Assembly: GCA_035384605.1 (NCBI GenBank)
Contig: DAOOIV010000032.1
Location: forward strand, 1 to 47,000
DNA: 47,000 bases
Reading direction: 5' to 3'
Origin: Phycisphaerae bacterium
Lineage (GTDB): Bacteria; Planctomycetota; Phycisphaerae; UBA1845; PWPN01
In this document: positions 26,075 to 34,177 of the stretch, in pieces
Numbering within the stretch: position 1 is the first letter of the stretch
Layout: the number at the start of each line of letters is the position of its first letter
Notes under the pieces: model-generated
The model's database searches: none
What the model was told of the DNA's origin: nothing
The model's input: the letters and a program-made list of their open reading frames with translations, nothing else
Made by a program: the position numbers and the translations under genes

Positions 26075-26144
26075 GCTACTATTCCTTCATAGACTAGACG
26101 ACGCTTCGTTGTTGCCGGGGACGAACCACAGGCAGGATTACGTC

Positions 26145-27320
26145 ATGTTTGAAGTCAATATGTGGACCTATCCGTGGGACTTGGTGGATGAGGGCATCGA
26201 CCGGGCTCTCGATCGGCTCAAGGGCGAAGCCGGCGTGACCGGGGTTTCGCTGGCGGTGACTTACCATAGCATCGAGCAACTCCGGCCGCATCCGGATGTG
26301 ACCCCTCGAACCTTCCGCTCGCCCGGCGGGGCTCAGTTCCAACCCAAACCGGAGTTGTATGCCGCGACCCGAATCCGGCCGGTGGTGGCGCCCTGGCTGA
26401 AAAAGAGCAATCCACTGGCGGCCGTTTCCGAGGCCTGTGACAAGCTCGGACTCAAGCTGCGGGCCTGGACCGTCTGCTGCCACGGTTCGGCCATGGTCGC
26501 CAAGTACCCGGCCTTTGCCATGAAGGACGTTTTCGGGGATTCCTCGGTCAACTGGCTTTGCCCGGTCAATCCGGATGTTCGCGAGTACCTGCGCGCGCTG
26601 GTGGAGGATCTGACCACGCATTACCTGTTCGACACAGTCGAGCTTGAGCGACCGTCGTTTCCCGAGAAGCTCCATTCCCACGCGCATCACAAGATTGGTG
26701 TCGTTCTCGGGCCGGTGGGGGAGTTCCTCTGCAACCTCTGTTTCTGCGAATCCTGCCGTCAAGCGGCCGAGCGAGATGGCGTCAACGTTGAGGCGGCAGC
26801 TTCGGCGGCCATGGAAGGCCTCACCGCGATCCTCTCCGATCGAGATTTCGAGGCTTCTTCGCGAGAATCGTACTTGTCTGAAAACCCTGATTTGGCGGCG
26901 TTCGTCGACTGGCGGAGCGGGCAGATTGCATCGCTTGTCGCCTCTCTCAAACAGACCTCATCCGTTCGTGTCGTCGTCCATCGCGTCGGCGACCACTACA
27001 TGACAGCCGCGGATTGGCGGTCGATCGCCGGTGCCTGCGACGGCCTCCTGGCTCCGTGCTCCTACTCGGGCGACGATGCGATGAAAACGCTGGTGCACGA
27101 GGTCCGCGGCGACACCGGCAGCATGGCCGGTGTCGAGCTTTCATTCAATGCGTGCTCCCCGCAATGTCCCAGCGCCGAGGCCTTCGTCAGCGCCGTCGCC
27201 GGCGCTGCCAGGCTGGGTGTCCGGTCGGTTGACGTCTACAACTACGGCCTGCTACCCATCGATCGGCTGGAGTGGGTTCGCCGAGCGGCACGTTACGCCC
27301 ATCGCGAGCATCTCGATTGA
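26145..27320 (+). CDS. TIM-barrel-like hypothetical protein (glycosidase-like)
   Basis: A 391-residue soluble protein without signal peptide. Its pattern of alternating strands and helices, WTYPWDLVDEG at the beginning, DTVELERPSF near residue 165 and the Cys-rich FCESC segment near 205, resembles hypothetical glycoside-hydrolase-like TIM barrels (GHL type). I cannot name a family or a substrate. The acidic pair in VELE could be catalytic (inference). AGGA seven bases before the ATG at 26145 decides the start. An acyltransferase gene follows after 70 bases on the same strand, and a ceramidase-like gene follows that, so a role in glycan or glycolipid turnover is conceivable. Confidence 0.65.
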   Translation: MFEVNMWTYPWDLVDEGIDRALDRLKGEAGVTGVSLAVTYHSIEQLRPHPDVTPRTFRSPGGAQFQPKPELYAATRIRPVVAPWLKKSNPLAAVSEACDKLGLKLRAWTVCCHGSAMVAKYPAFAMKDVFGDSSVNWLCPVNPDVREYLRALVEDLTTHYLFDTVELERPSFPEKLHSHAHHKIGVVLGPVGEFLCNLCFCESCRQAAERDGVNVEAAASAAMEGLTAILSDRDFEASSRESYLSENPDLAAFVDWRSGQIASLVASLKQTSSVRVVVHRVGDHYMTAADWRSIAGACDGLLAPCSYSGDDAMKTLVHEVRGDTGSMAGVELSFNACSPQCPSAEAFVSAVAGAARLGVRSVDVYNYGLLPIDRLEWVRRAARYAHREHLD

Positions 27321-27390
27321 CAGCCGTCGGCACCCCGGTTAGGCAATGGGGCGTTCGGGAGCAGGCAGAGTCGCCCGGAGTGTGACAAAC

Positions 27391-28026
27391 ATGAGTGTTC
27401 CCGCTGTCGCGGACTACGCAGCTCGCTTTAAGTCGTGTGGCCGGAACGTTCGCATCGCGACAGATGCCTTCTTCGAGCACCCCGAGATCATAGAGGTCGG
27501 GGACAACGTGACCTTCATGCGAGGCTTCCATATGCTCGGACGGCCGCGGATGTGCCAAATCGGGTCAAACGTGACCTTCTACCCCAACTGCTTCATCCAG
27601 GGCTCGGCCGGGCGGTTCATCATCGGCGACCACGTGGAGTTCTTTCCGGGAGCCTACATCTCGCTCGGTGACTGGGAATCGAGCTTCGTCGAGATCGGGC
27701 ACCACTGCCATTTCGCCCCGAACTGCGTGCTCTACGGCTGGGGCGGGCTGACCATCTCGCCGTACTGCAACATCGCGGCTCACGCGGTCTTCGCGACCGT
27801 CGGCCACCACGACGAGATCACCGATAAGCCCATGTCGCTGACGGGCGAGAAAGCCGGACCGATCACGCTCGAACAAGACGTCTGGGTTGCCGCCAACGTG
27901 ACCATTGCTGCCAACACCCGAATCGCCCGGGGCTGCGTCATCGGCGCCAACGCGGTCGTGACGAAGGATACCGAACCGATGGGTGTGTACGTCGGCGTGC
28001 CAGCCAGGCGGTTGCGGGACCGCTGA
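27391..28026 (+). CDS. Hexapeptide-repeat (LbH) acyltransferase
   Basis: A 211-residue protein built on a left-handed beta helix. Imperfect hexapeptide repeats (I-E-V-G-D-N, I-G-S-N-V-T, I-I-G-D-H-V, V-E-I-G-H-H) run through most of it. The C-terminal half has the WVAANVTI and GCVIGANAVVTKD stretches of the maltose O-acetyltransferase/WcaF/VatD-like group. The usual donor is acetyl-CoA and acceptors are sugars. His in FATVGHHDE may be catalytic. The ATG at 27391 has GGAG ten bases upstream. The stop ends at 28026, 47 bases before the ceramidase-like start. It is likely co-transcribed with neighbours, and the acceptor is unknown. Confidence 0.88.
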   Translation: MSVPAVADYAARFKSCGRNVRIATDAFFEHPEIIEVGDNVTFMRGFHMLGRPRMCQIGSNVTFYPNCFIQGSAGRFIIGDHVEFFPGAYISLGDWESSFVEIGHHCHFAPNCVLYGWGGLTISPYCNIAAHAVFATVGHHDEITDKPMSLTGEKAGPITLEQDVWVAANVTIAANTRIARGCVIGANAVVTKDTEPMGVYVGVPARRLRDR

Positions 28027-28073
28027 TGGCCCCCCCTGCGCGTGAGGCGGCGATGATCGGCAGGAGCATAACC

Positions 28074-29474
28074 ATGAAACGCACCTCAAGAGCAACCGTT
28101 TGGCTGGCATTCGCGGCTTTGGTCGGTCCGTCGGCAAGTACCGCTGCTGACTTGATCGCCGGCATGGCCGAGGTGGAGATCACACCGCCGGTTGGCTATC
28201 GGCTCAGCGGTTACTTCCTCGAAAGGCAGAGCACTGGTACGCATGATCCGCTCAAGGCAAAGGCTCTGGTATTGGGTCAGCGAGATGTCAAGGCGGCGTT
28301 CGTTTTCTGCGACCTGATCGCCGTGCCCCGAAGCGTCTCAGAGCCGGCCCGCAGGCTCGTGGCCGTCAGAACAGGAATCCCGGCCGACAACATCGTCATT
28401 ACCGGCACCCATACACACACCGGTCCGCTGTTCTACGGACCCTTGCGAAAACACTTCCACGAGCAGGCGGTGGCCAAATATGGCAAAGATCCATGCGAAA
28501 TCGTTGATTACCACGCCCAACTGATTGAGAAGATCGGACAGGTGGTTTCAAAGGCCGCGGAATCAGCCTCATCGATCGTTCTCGAAGCGGCGACGATCGA
28601 GCAGGATCCGCCCCTGTCTTTCAACCGCCGATTCCATATGAAAGATGGCAGCGTGCGTTTCAACCCCGGGCAGAAGAACCCGGACATCGTCCGAGTGGCC
28701 GGGCCGATCGACCCCCAGGTCGGCATCGTGCTGCTCAAGGCGGCCGAGGACCGGAAGCTCAAGGCCTGCCTGACGGTTTTCGCTTTGCACCTCGACACCA
28801 CCGGTGGCACGCTCTATTCAGCCGATTATCCCTTCTACCTCGAGAAGACGTTGCGTGCCTCGTTGGGCAACGATCTGATGTCCTTTTTCGGCACCGGCAC
28901 TTGCGGCGACGTGAACCATATCGACGTAACGGTCGAAGGGCGGCGGAAGGCCGAGGAGATCGGTGAGTTGCTGGCTAAAACCGTGATCGCTCAGGTGCCC
29001 AAGGCACGGCCGGTCGAAGCGGCACCACTGGCAGCGAAAACCACGACGGTACACGCTCCGAAACAACAGTACACCCAAGAGCAACAAGCCCAGGCCGCCA
29101 AGGACGTGGCCCTGGTCGGCACCGGCAAGCTGCCATTTCTGAAGGAGGTCGAAGCCTGCAAGATCGTCGATCTGGCTCGGTACCCGGGCACGACGATACC
29201 GCTTGAGGTGCAGGCATTTCGGCTCGGAGGCGATCTGGCGATAGTGACCTTGCCTGGCGAGGTGTTCGTCGAGCACGGTCTGGCGATCAAGAAGTCCTCG
29301 CCGTTCCGGACAACCCTGGTGATCGAACTGGCCAATGACGTTCCCGCCTATATTCCCACTCGTAAGGCTTTTGCCGAGGGCAGCTATGAGACGGTAAACT
29401 CACGCCTCCAGCCCGGCGGGGGCGAGATGATGGTCGAGGCGGCCGTCGAGATCCTGAAGCAATTGGCTGGGTAG
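28074..29474 (+). CDS. Exported neutral/alkaline ceramidase-like protein
   Basis: A 466-residue protein with a signal peptide (MKRTSRATVWLAF... to ASTAA). The mature part begins AGMAEVEITPPVGYRLSGY, the hallmark of the neutral/alkaline non-lysosomal ceramidase N-terminal domain (PF04734). The metal-ligand motif GTHTHTGP is near residue 120, and GTCGDVNHID near 285 matches the conserved G-x-x-G-D-x-N region. It lacks the C-terminal Ig-like domain of true ceramidases, which are about 650-700 residues. Many short planctomycete homologues have no known substrate, so amide hydrolysis is only a family-level guess. AGGAG seven bases before the ATG decides the start. Confidence 0.85.
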   Translation: MKRTSRATVWLAFAALVGPSASTAADLIAGMAEVEITPPVGYRLSGYFLERQSTGTHDPLKAKALVLGQRDVKAAFVFCDLIAVPRSVSEPARRLVAVRTGIPADNIVITGTHTHTGPLFYGPLRKHFHEQAVAKYGKDPCEIVDYHAQLIEKIGQVVSKAAESASSIVLEAATIEQDPPLSFNRRFHMKDGSVRFNPGQKNPDIVRVAGPIDPQVGIVLLKAAEDRKLKACLTVFALHLDTTGGTLYSADYPFYLEKTLRASLGNDLMSFFGTGTCGDVNHIDVTVEGRRKAEEIGELLAKTVIAQVPKARPVEAAPLAAKTTTVHAPKQQYTQEQQAQAAKDVALVGTGKLPFLKEVEACKIVDLARYPGTTIPLEVQAFRLGGDLAIVTLPGEVFVEHGLAIKKSSPFRTTLVIELANDVPAYIPTRKAFAEGSYETVNSRLQPGGGEMMVEAAVEILKQLAG

Positions 29475-29543
29475 TCTCACGTAAAGGAGCTAGGCTATCC
29501 CCTGGGCGTCTGTTCCCGGCCCGGACTTGATGTGGAGTGACTC

Positions 29544-30881
29544 ATGATAAGACGATTTGACTTGTCCAAGCTGATGTTGGTTTGTGTTCTCGTTCCAGGG
29601 GCGACGGTCTCTGCGGCGGGGGCCGAGGCCGTGGAAGGGATGATGATCACGGCCGGGGTCACCGGGCAACAAGCTGCCCCGCACGGCTGGAGCGAAGAAA
29701 AGGTCTACGTCGGCCAACTCGACGTCGGCTTCGGCGCGGGAGCCTGCACCGCGCATACGCCGGCCGGATGGTTCTCGATTCCCGGCAGGGAACCATCAAC
29801 CGGCTTCCCGGCCGGAACCTATGCACTGTTCACGCTTTCCTACGACGGCATTCCCGCCTTCAGTTGTGACATGAATTTGCAGATCCCCCATGGCGCAGGC
29901 AAGCTGCAGAAAGCCAGGCTCGAAACCCCCGCTCATTACTCGGTCATGTACGACGCCAAGGGATACCAAGCGTGGGGCAAATCACCTTTTGTTAACGGCG
30001 ACGATTTCTACCAGACATTCGTGGCGACGACCCCCTACGTCACCCGGATCGCGACCAGGCTGGCCGACAAGTCGGGCGATCACCAGATTCTCAACCTCAA
30101 TTACGCCGTGTACGAAACCAACAACGGCCCGCCTTCGACCTGGAAGAGAATCTCACCCGTTCGTAGCCGCCATCTGTCGGGCACCACCGACCCGATCATC
30201 CATATCTTTCATGTCTCATTCCGCAGCAGTGAAATGACTCTCATCCCCGGTCGGACCTACGCCATCAGACTTTGGCGAGACTCCAGCTCGCAGTCCGAAC
30301 GCTTCGCTCTGGTGGTACGGAACGATAAGGGCGACGGCTACGCGAATGGGCATGTTTTCATAGGTGATGTGCCGCGGAGAGATCTCGATGCATTCGCCTA
30401 CATCAGCGGTGGGCAGCCCGGAACGATCGTCAACCACGCGCCGGTAGGGGACCCCGATCTCAAGCAACTTGTTGGCAGTGCCAAGCGTCATGGCCAGACG
30501 TTCAAAGCGAGCGGGATCGGCTTGGCCGGAGTGGACGTGATCTACGCCACGGGTGACACTCGCCCGCCGCGACTGCCCTTCGTCTTTCAAACTTACGATA
30601 AGCCCGGCGGTAAACCGATCGGCAAGGCCAAGTCCTGCTACGGGTTGCCGTTGGCTTTCCAGGGTCGGGCGGCGGCGATCTGGTCCAAGGGTGATGTGCC
30701 GCTGACGCCCGGGAGGACGTACTATATCGAATGGACTTCCCCCGGTTCGAACACCTGGAAGCTGAACGAGGATTTGCCCGGCGAAGCTTATGTTGACGGC
30801 GTTGCGAAGCCCGATTGGGACTTGGCTATGTCCATCGTCGAATATGCCGACGACCCACCCGCGACGAAGCCGGCGAGTTGA
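29544..30881 (+). CDS. Secreted protein with two beta-rich repeats, unknown function
   Basis: A 445-residue protein with a signal peptide ending near VSAAGAEA. I do not recognise a family. Two halves look related. The first (about 125-270) contains QTFVATTPYVTRIATRLA and, later, LIPGRTYAIRLW. The second (about 300-440) contains QTFKASGIGLAGVDVIYA and LTPGRTYYIEW. Both look like jelly-roll or fibronectin-like lobes that may bind carbohydrate. GGAG lies six bases before the ATG. It follows the ceramidase-like gene by 69 bases on the same strand and is convergent with the RNase E/G gene. Confidence 0.7.
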   Translation: MIRRFDLSKLMLVCVLVPGATVSAAGAEAVEGMMITAGVTGQQAAPHGWSEEKVYVGQLDVGFGAGACTAHTPAGWFSIPGREPSTGFPAGTYALFTLSYDGIPAFSCDMNLQIPHGAGKLQKARLETPAHYSVMYDAKGYQAWGKSPFVNGDDFYQTFVATTPYVTRIATRLADKSGDHQILNLNYAVYETNNGPPSTWKRISPVRSRHLSGTTDPIIHIFHVSFRSSEMTLIPGRTYAIRLWRDSSSQSERFALVVRNDKGDGYANGHVFIGDVPRRDLDAFAYISGGQPGTIVNHAPVGDPDLKQLVGSAKRHGQTFKASGIGLAGVDVIYATGDTRPPRLPFVFQTYDKPGGKPIGKAKSCYGLPLAFQGRAAAIWSKGDVPLTPGRTYYIEWTSPGSNTWKLNEDLPGEAYVDGVAKPDWDLAMSIVEYADDPPATKPAS

Positions 30882-30995
30882 TCGGACCAAGTGATCGAAC
30901 CGCCGGACGGCAAGGTCACATCACTTGTTGGTCTCAAGTATCCGGCTCGTCGTCGCAACCTTTCGGGCGAACCATTGTCCCAGACGGCGAAGTCC

Positions 30996-33251
30996 CTATT
31001 CAAAGACGTTCTCATCCTGGTCCCGATCCCGATCCGAGTCGCGGTCGCGATGCTGGTTATCAGGCTGGACCGGGGGCGAATGCTTTCCGCGGTTTGCGGG
31101 CGATGAGCCGGCCGCCTCCGCCATGTCCAGTGCCCGAATGGCGCCCCCTCTCTTGTCGAAGCAGGAGAAAACGTACTGATCAAGTCCGATGTTGTTGTCC
31201 GCGCGGATGACAATGTGTCGGCCGGTCTGCTGTTCGATGTCGTGGATGGCGGCCCGTTTGCGGTTCTGGAGTTGAAAGGCAACCTCGGGCGCCACCCGGA
31301 CCTCGACCGTCTCAACGAGTTCATGGTTTGCCGCCAGACGCAGCAGCCTCATGATATCAAGGGTCATCGATTCCGGATTCTTGACCAGACCTGACCCGCG
31401 GCAGTGCGGGCAATCCTGGTAGATGCTCCGCTTGATCGACGGCCGCATACGCTGCCGGGTCATCTCGATGATGCCGAACTGGCTCATACGCAGACACTTG
31501 GCCCGCTCCTTGTGTTTCTTCAGGGCTTCCCGAAGAGCCCGTTCCACCGCCCGACGGTGCTTTTCTTGCACCAGATCGATGAAATCGCAAACGATCAGTC
31601 CGCCAAGGTCTCGAAGCCGCAACTGTCGCGCAATCTCCTCGGCCGCCTCCAAGTCCGTCCGGAAAGCGGTTTCCTCGGCGTCCTCGTGTTCGCGGAACCG
31701 CCCGCTGTTGACGTCAATCGCGACCATCGCCTCGGTTGAGTCGATCACCAGCGACCCGCCCGACGGCAGCGGAACGTGACGGGCATTGATCTTCTCGATT
31801 TCCGCCTCGATGCCGTACTTGTGGAAGAGCGGCTCGGGGCTCCGGTAAACCTCGACCGGGGCGCTGCTGCGCGGCATGGCGATGGCCAGAAAGTCGCGCA
31901 CTTTTTCCGCCGTGGCCTCGTTATCCACGATGATCTTCGCAAAATCCGCGGAGTACACGTCGCGGATCGTGCGGATCACCAGGTCTGATTCTTGGTAAAG
32001 CTCACAGGGCGCTCGCTCGGTCTTGATCTTCTGGGCGACGCGCTTCCAGAGCCGCTGCAGGTACATCTGATCTCGCTGAAGCTCGCGTTTGGTCTTGTCG
32101 AGACCGGCTGTCCGCAGAATAAAGCCCATGTTCTTGGGCAGATTGAGTTCGTCAAGAAGCCGTCGCATCTTGCGCCGTGCCTCTTCATCCTCGATCCGGC
32201 GGGAGACGCCGAGCTTGTTCATTCCCGGCATCATGACCAGGTAACGGCCCGGGATGGAAATGTAGGTCGTGAGCGTCGGCCCCTTGGTGCCAATGCCTTC
32301 CTTGATGATCTGCACGAGGACTTCCTGCCCCCGTCGCAAGCACTTCTGGATCGGCGGTCGCTCTCGCCGGGGGGTTTTGCGTCCCACTTCCTCCATGTGT
32401 CCTCGCCCGTTGGGAAAGTACTGGGGCTGCAGATCAGAGATGTGAAGAAATCCGTTCTTGGGTAGTCCGAAGTCCACGAACGCCGCCTGGATGCTCGGCT
32501 CAACGTTCGTGACGCGGCCCTTGTAGATGTTGCCCACGTGCGACTCGGCACTGGCCCGCTCGATAAACAGTTCCTCGAGTTTGCCTTGGTGCACGACCGC
32601 GATGCGGCATTCCTCGCCGTCTGCGGCATTGATCAGCATGATGCGATCGCCGGTTCCCGAAGCCTGTTCGTTGTCCTCATCTTCATCCTCCGGTTCGTGC
32701 TGTTGCCGGGCTGGGGTGTGCTGGGGCGGGCCGTCTCGCCTGGGCGGATACTTGACGGCGACAGTCTCCGAAACCGCTGCTGATCCCTGCGTTGTGCCTT
32801 GCGCTTGGCCGGCTGCGGCAACCTCTGCATTCTGCCGCTTGCGGCGTCGGCCGCGCCCGCCGCGGCGCGATCGCCGGCGACGCTCGGCAGGCGGTGCCGT
32901 TTCCGTCACAGGTTGTTCACTTGAGCCGCTTTCTGCAAGTGATTCGCCGGACGCCGCGACGTTGTCCAGCGGACGTTCGACCCTGGATGACTCGTGCCGG
33001 ACCGGCGATCCCGTCCATACGGGCTCGATTGCTTCGGAACCCGATGCCGTGTCCGACTCCACCGTGCCGGTGACGATGGAAGCCGCGACTTGTTCGCTTT
33101 CCGGCGGCCCCTGTACGGCTGCGGCTTGTTGCTGATCGTCCGGCCGGTGTTTGCGGCGCGATCGACGGCTGCGGCGCCGTCCGGTTCGTGGTAATGATTG
33201 ATGTTCGTTCCCGGTCTGATTGTTCTGTGTCTGGTTTTCGTGTTCAGTCAT
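30996..33251 (-). CDS. rng: Ribonuclease E/G family endoribonuclease
   Basis: A 751-residue protein. Residues 1-195 are a disordered, Arg/Gln/Glu-rich extension, including RRRRSRRGGRGRRRKR, that could bind RNA or membranes. An S1 domain follows at about 235-330 (GNIYKGRVTNVEPSIQAAF). The DNase I-like catalytic region contains the Mg-binding IDVNSGRF and CDFIDL motifs. The Zn-link CPHCRGSG joins the small domain. The C-terminal tail is rich in Arg and Asp. It carries out 5'-monophosphate-dependent RNA decay and rRNA/tRNA processing. The core resembles RNase G/Rne of Planctomycetota, with the extension on the N-terminal rather than the C-terminal side. It is last in a minus-strand block starting at hpf. 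Confidence 0.93.
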   Translation of the reverse strand: MTEHENQTQNNQTGNEHQSLPRTGRRRSRRSRRKHRPDDQQQAAAVQGPPESEQVAASIVTGTVESDTASGSEAIEPVWTGSPVRHESSRVERPLDNVAASGESLAESGSSEQPVTETAPPAERRRRSRRGGRGRRRKRQNAEVAAAGQAQGTTQGSAAVSETVAVKYPPRRDGPPQHTPARQQHEPEDEDEDNEQASGTGDRIMLINAADGEECRIAVVHQGKLEELFIERASAESHVGNIYKGRVTNVEPSIQAAFVDFGLPKNGFLHISDLQPQYFPNGRGHMEEVGRKTPRRERPPIQKCLRRGQEVLVQIIKEGIGTKGPTLTTYISIPGRYLVMMPGMNKLGVSRRIEDEEARRKMRRLLDELNLPKNMGFILRTAGLDKTKRELQRDQMYLQRLWKRVAQKIKTERAPCELYQESDLVIRTIRDVYSADFAKIIVDNEATAEKVRDFLAIAMPRSSAPVEVYRSPEPLFHKYGIEAEIEKINARHVPLPSGGSLVIDSTEAMVAIDVNSGRFREHEDAEETAFRTDLEAAEEIARQLRLRDLGGLIVCDFIDLVQEKHRRAVERALREALKKHKERAKCLRMSQFGIIEMTRQRMRPSIKRSIYQDCPHCRGSGLVKNPESMTLDIMRLLRLAANHELVETVEVRVAPEVAFQLQNRKRAAIHDIEQQTGRHIVIRADNNIGLDQYVFSCFDKRGGAIRALDMAEAAGSSPANRGKHSPPVQPDNQHRDRDSDRDRDQDENVFE

Positions 33252-33366
33252 TGTTTCCTGCTCTCACGACGTCCCTGTCAGTAGGAGCGGCAGGTACTGA
33301 GTGGAAGGCGATTGTCTGCATCTGCCGGTCGTGGACGGACGTGCCGGCGGCCGGATGACGGCTGCA

Positions 33367-33999
33367 CTAGAACGACCACTCGACGCTGGTTCTGCGAACG
33401 TGATGCTGCCAGTCCTGAGGCGGCAAGCCGACGGCGGCCAGCAACTCGGCCGGTCGCAGCGACCCGGCCCCGGTGACCCGCACCGTCCATCGCAGAATCC
33501 CCTCACAAACCGCGCCGCCCGCCAGGTACTGCCGTACGTCGAGTTCCCTAGGCCGTTTCGTCCCGGGTCCGGATCGCTGGATATTCCACATTGAAGCCGC
33601 CAGAAGATCTTTCATTCTCTGGCCCACTTCCTTCGCCCGATCCGGGGGGAGGGCCAACGCGTAATCGGCTCTCACTGCTTGGGGCGGATGTTTGCCGGCG
33701 ATCGACCGGGCTTCGCTCAGAGTCAACCCGGCCGGCATTTGTTCGCGGAGCTTGTCAAGCACCACCGCCGGATCCAACGGCTCTTCCAGGTCCACCACCA
33801 GTAACTCGGCCGCGCCGGCGATGCCCACGGCTCGCGGCAGCGGCAGCGACAACCTGGGGCGCGGATTGAAGCCGCGCGAGAATCTCACCGGCAATTGTGC
33901 CCGCGACAGCGCCCGTTCAAACAGACGCATGGTATCGTGATGCGAGATGAACCGAATGTCCCCGTCGATCACGAAGCGGATCGCCACTCTGTACTGCAA
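33367..33999 (-). CDS. TIGR03936 / DUF2344 radical-SAM-associated protein
   Basis: A 210-residue protein of the DUF2344 family, with FISHHDTMRLFERALSRA near residue 20, GFNPRPRLSLPLP near 50 and the closing VRRTSVEW. In many bacteria it is fused to or encoded beside a B12-binding radical SAM protein (TIGR03960) and lies near RNase E/G and ribosomal protein genes. The partner is absent here but RNase E/G follows. No ATG is near the homologous start. I choose the TTG at 33999, two residues before the first conserved strand. The in-frame ATG at 34140 would add 47 residues that do not resemble the family. Function unknown; a tRNA or rRNA modification role is suggested by context only. Confidence 0.8.
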   Translation of the reverse strand: MQYRVAIRFVIDGDIRFISHHDTMRLFERALSRAQLPVRFSRGFNPRPRLSLPLPRAVGIAGAAELLVVDLEEPLDPAVVLDKLREQMPAGLTLSEARSIAGKHPPQAVRADYALALPPDRAKEVGQRMKDLLAASMWNIQRSGPGTKRPRELDVRQYLAGGAVCEGILRWTVRVTGAGSLRPAELLAAVGLPPQDWQHHVRRTSVEWSF

Positions 34000-34177
34000 C
34001 TCGTTTGCTATGTCCTCGTCTTGATTACTGACTCCAAAAGTCTCTTGGCTGCGCCGGCATCGTAACGCGCGAGCCGGCTTGCCGTTGACCGACTTACGGC
34101 GGTCGATCAAGGGCCTGCGTATTGTGCAACCACACCCCAAGGCGTGGCTCAGCGTCTCGTTGTGCGGCCGGACTCAT

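Larger units (their letters stand above)
25697..26144 (+). other. 448-bp intergenic region
   Basis: It contains repeat copy D (25768-25863), a 16-codon frame starting at the ATG that ends the repeat (25861: MALDPRLMV...), and a perfect seven-base hairpin at 26056-26074. The frame of the next gene is open from 25908, but that part does not look like protein. Confidence 0.5.
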
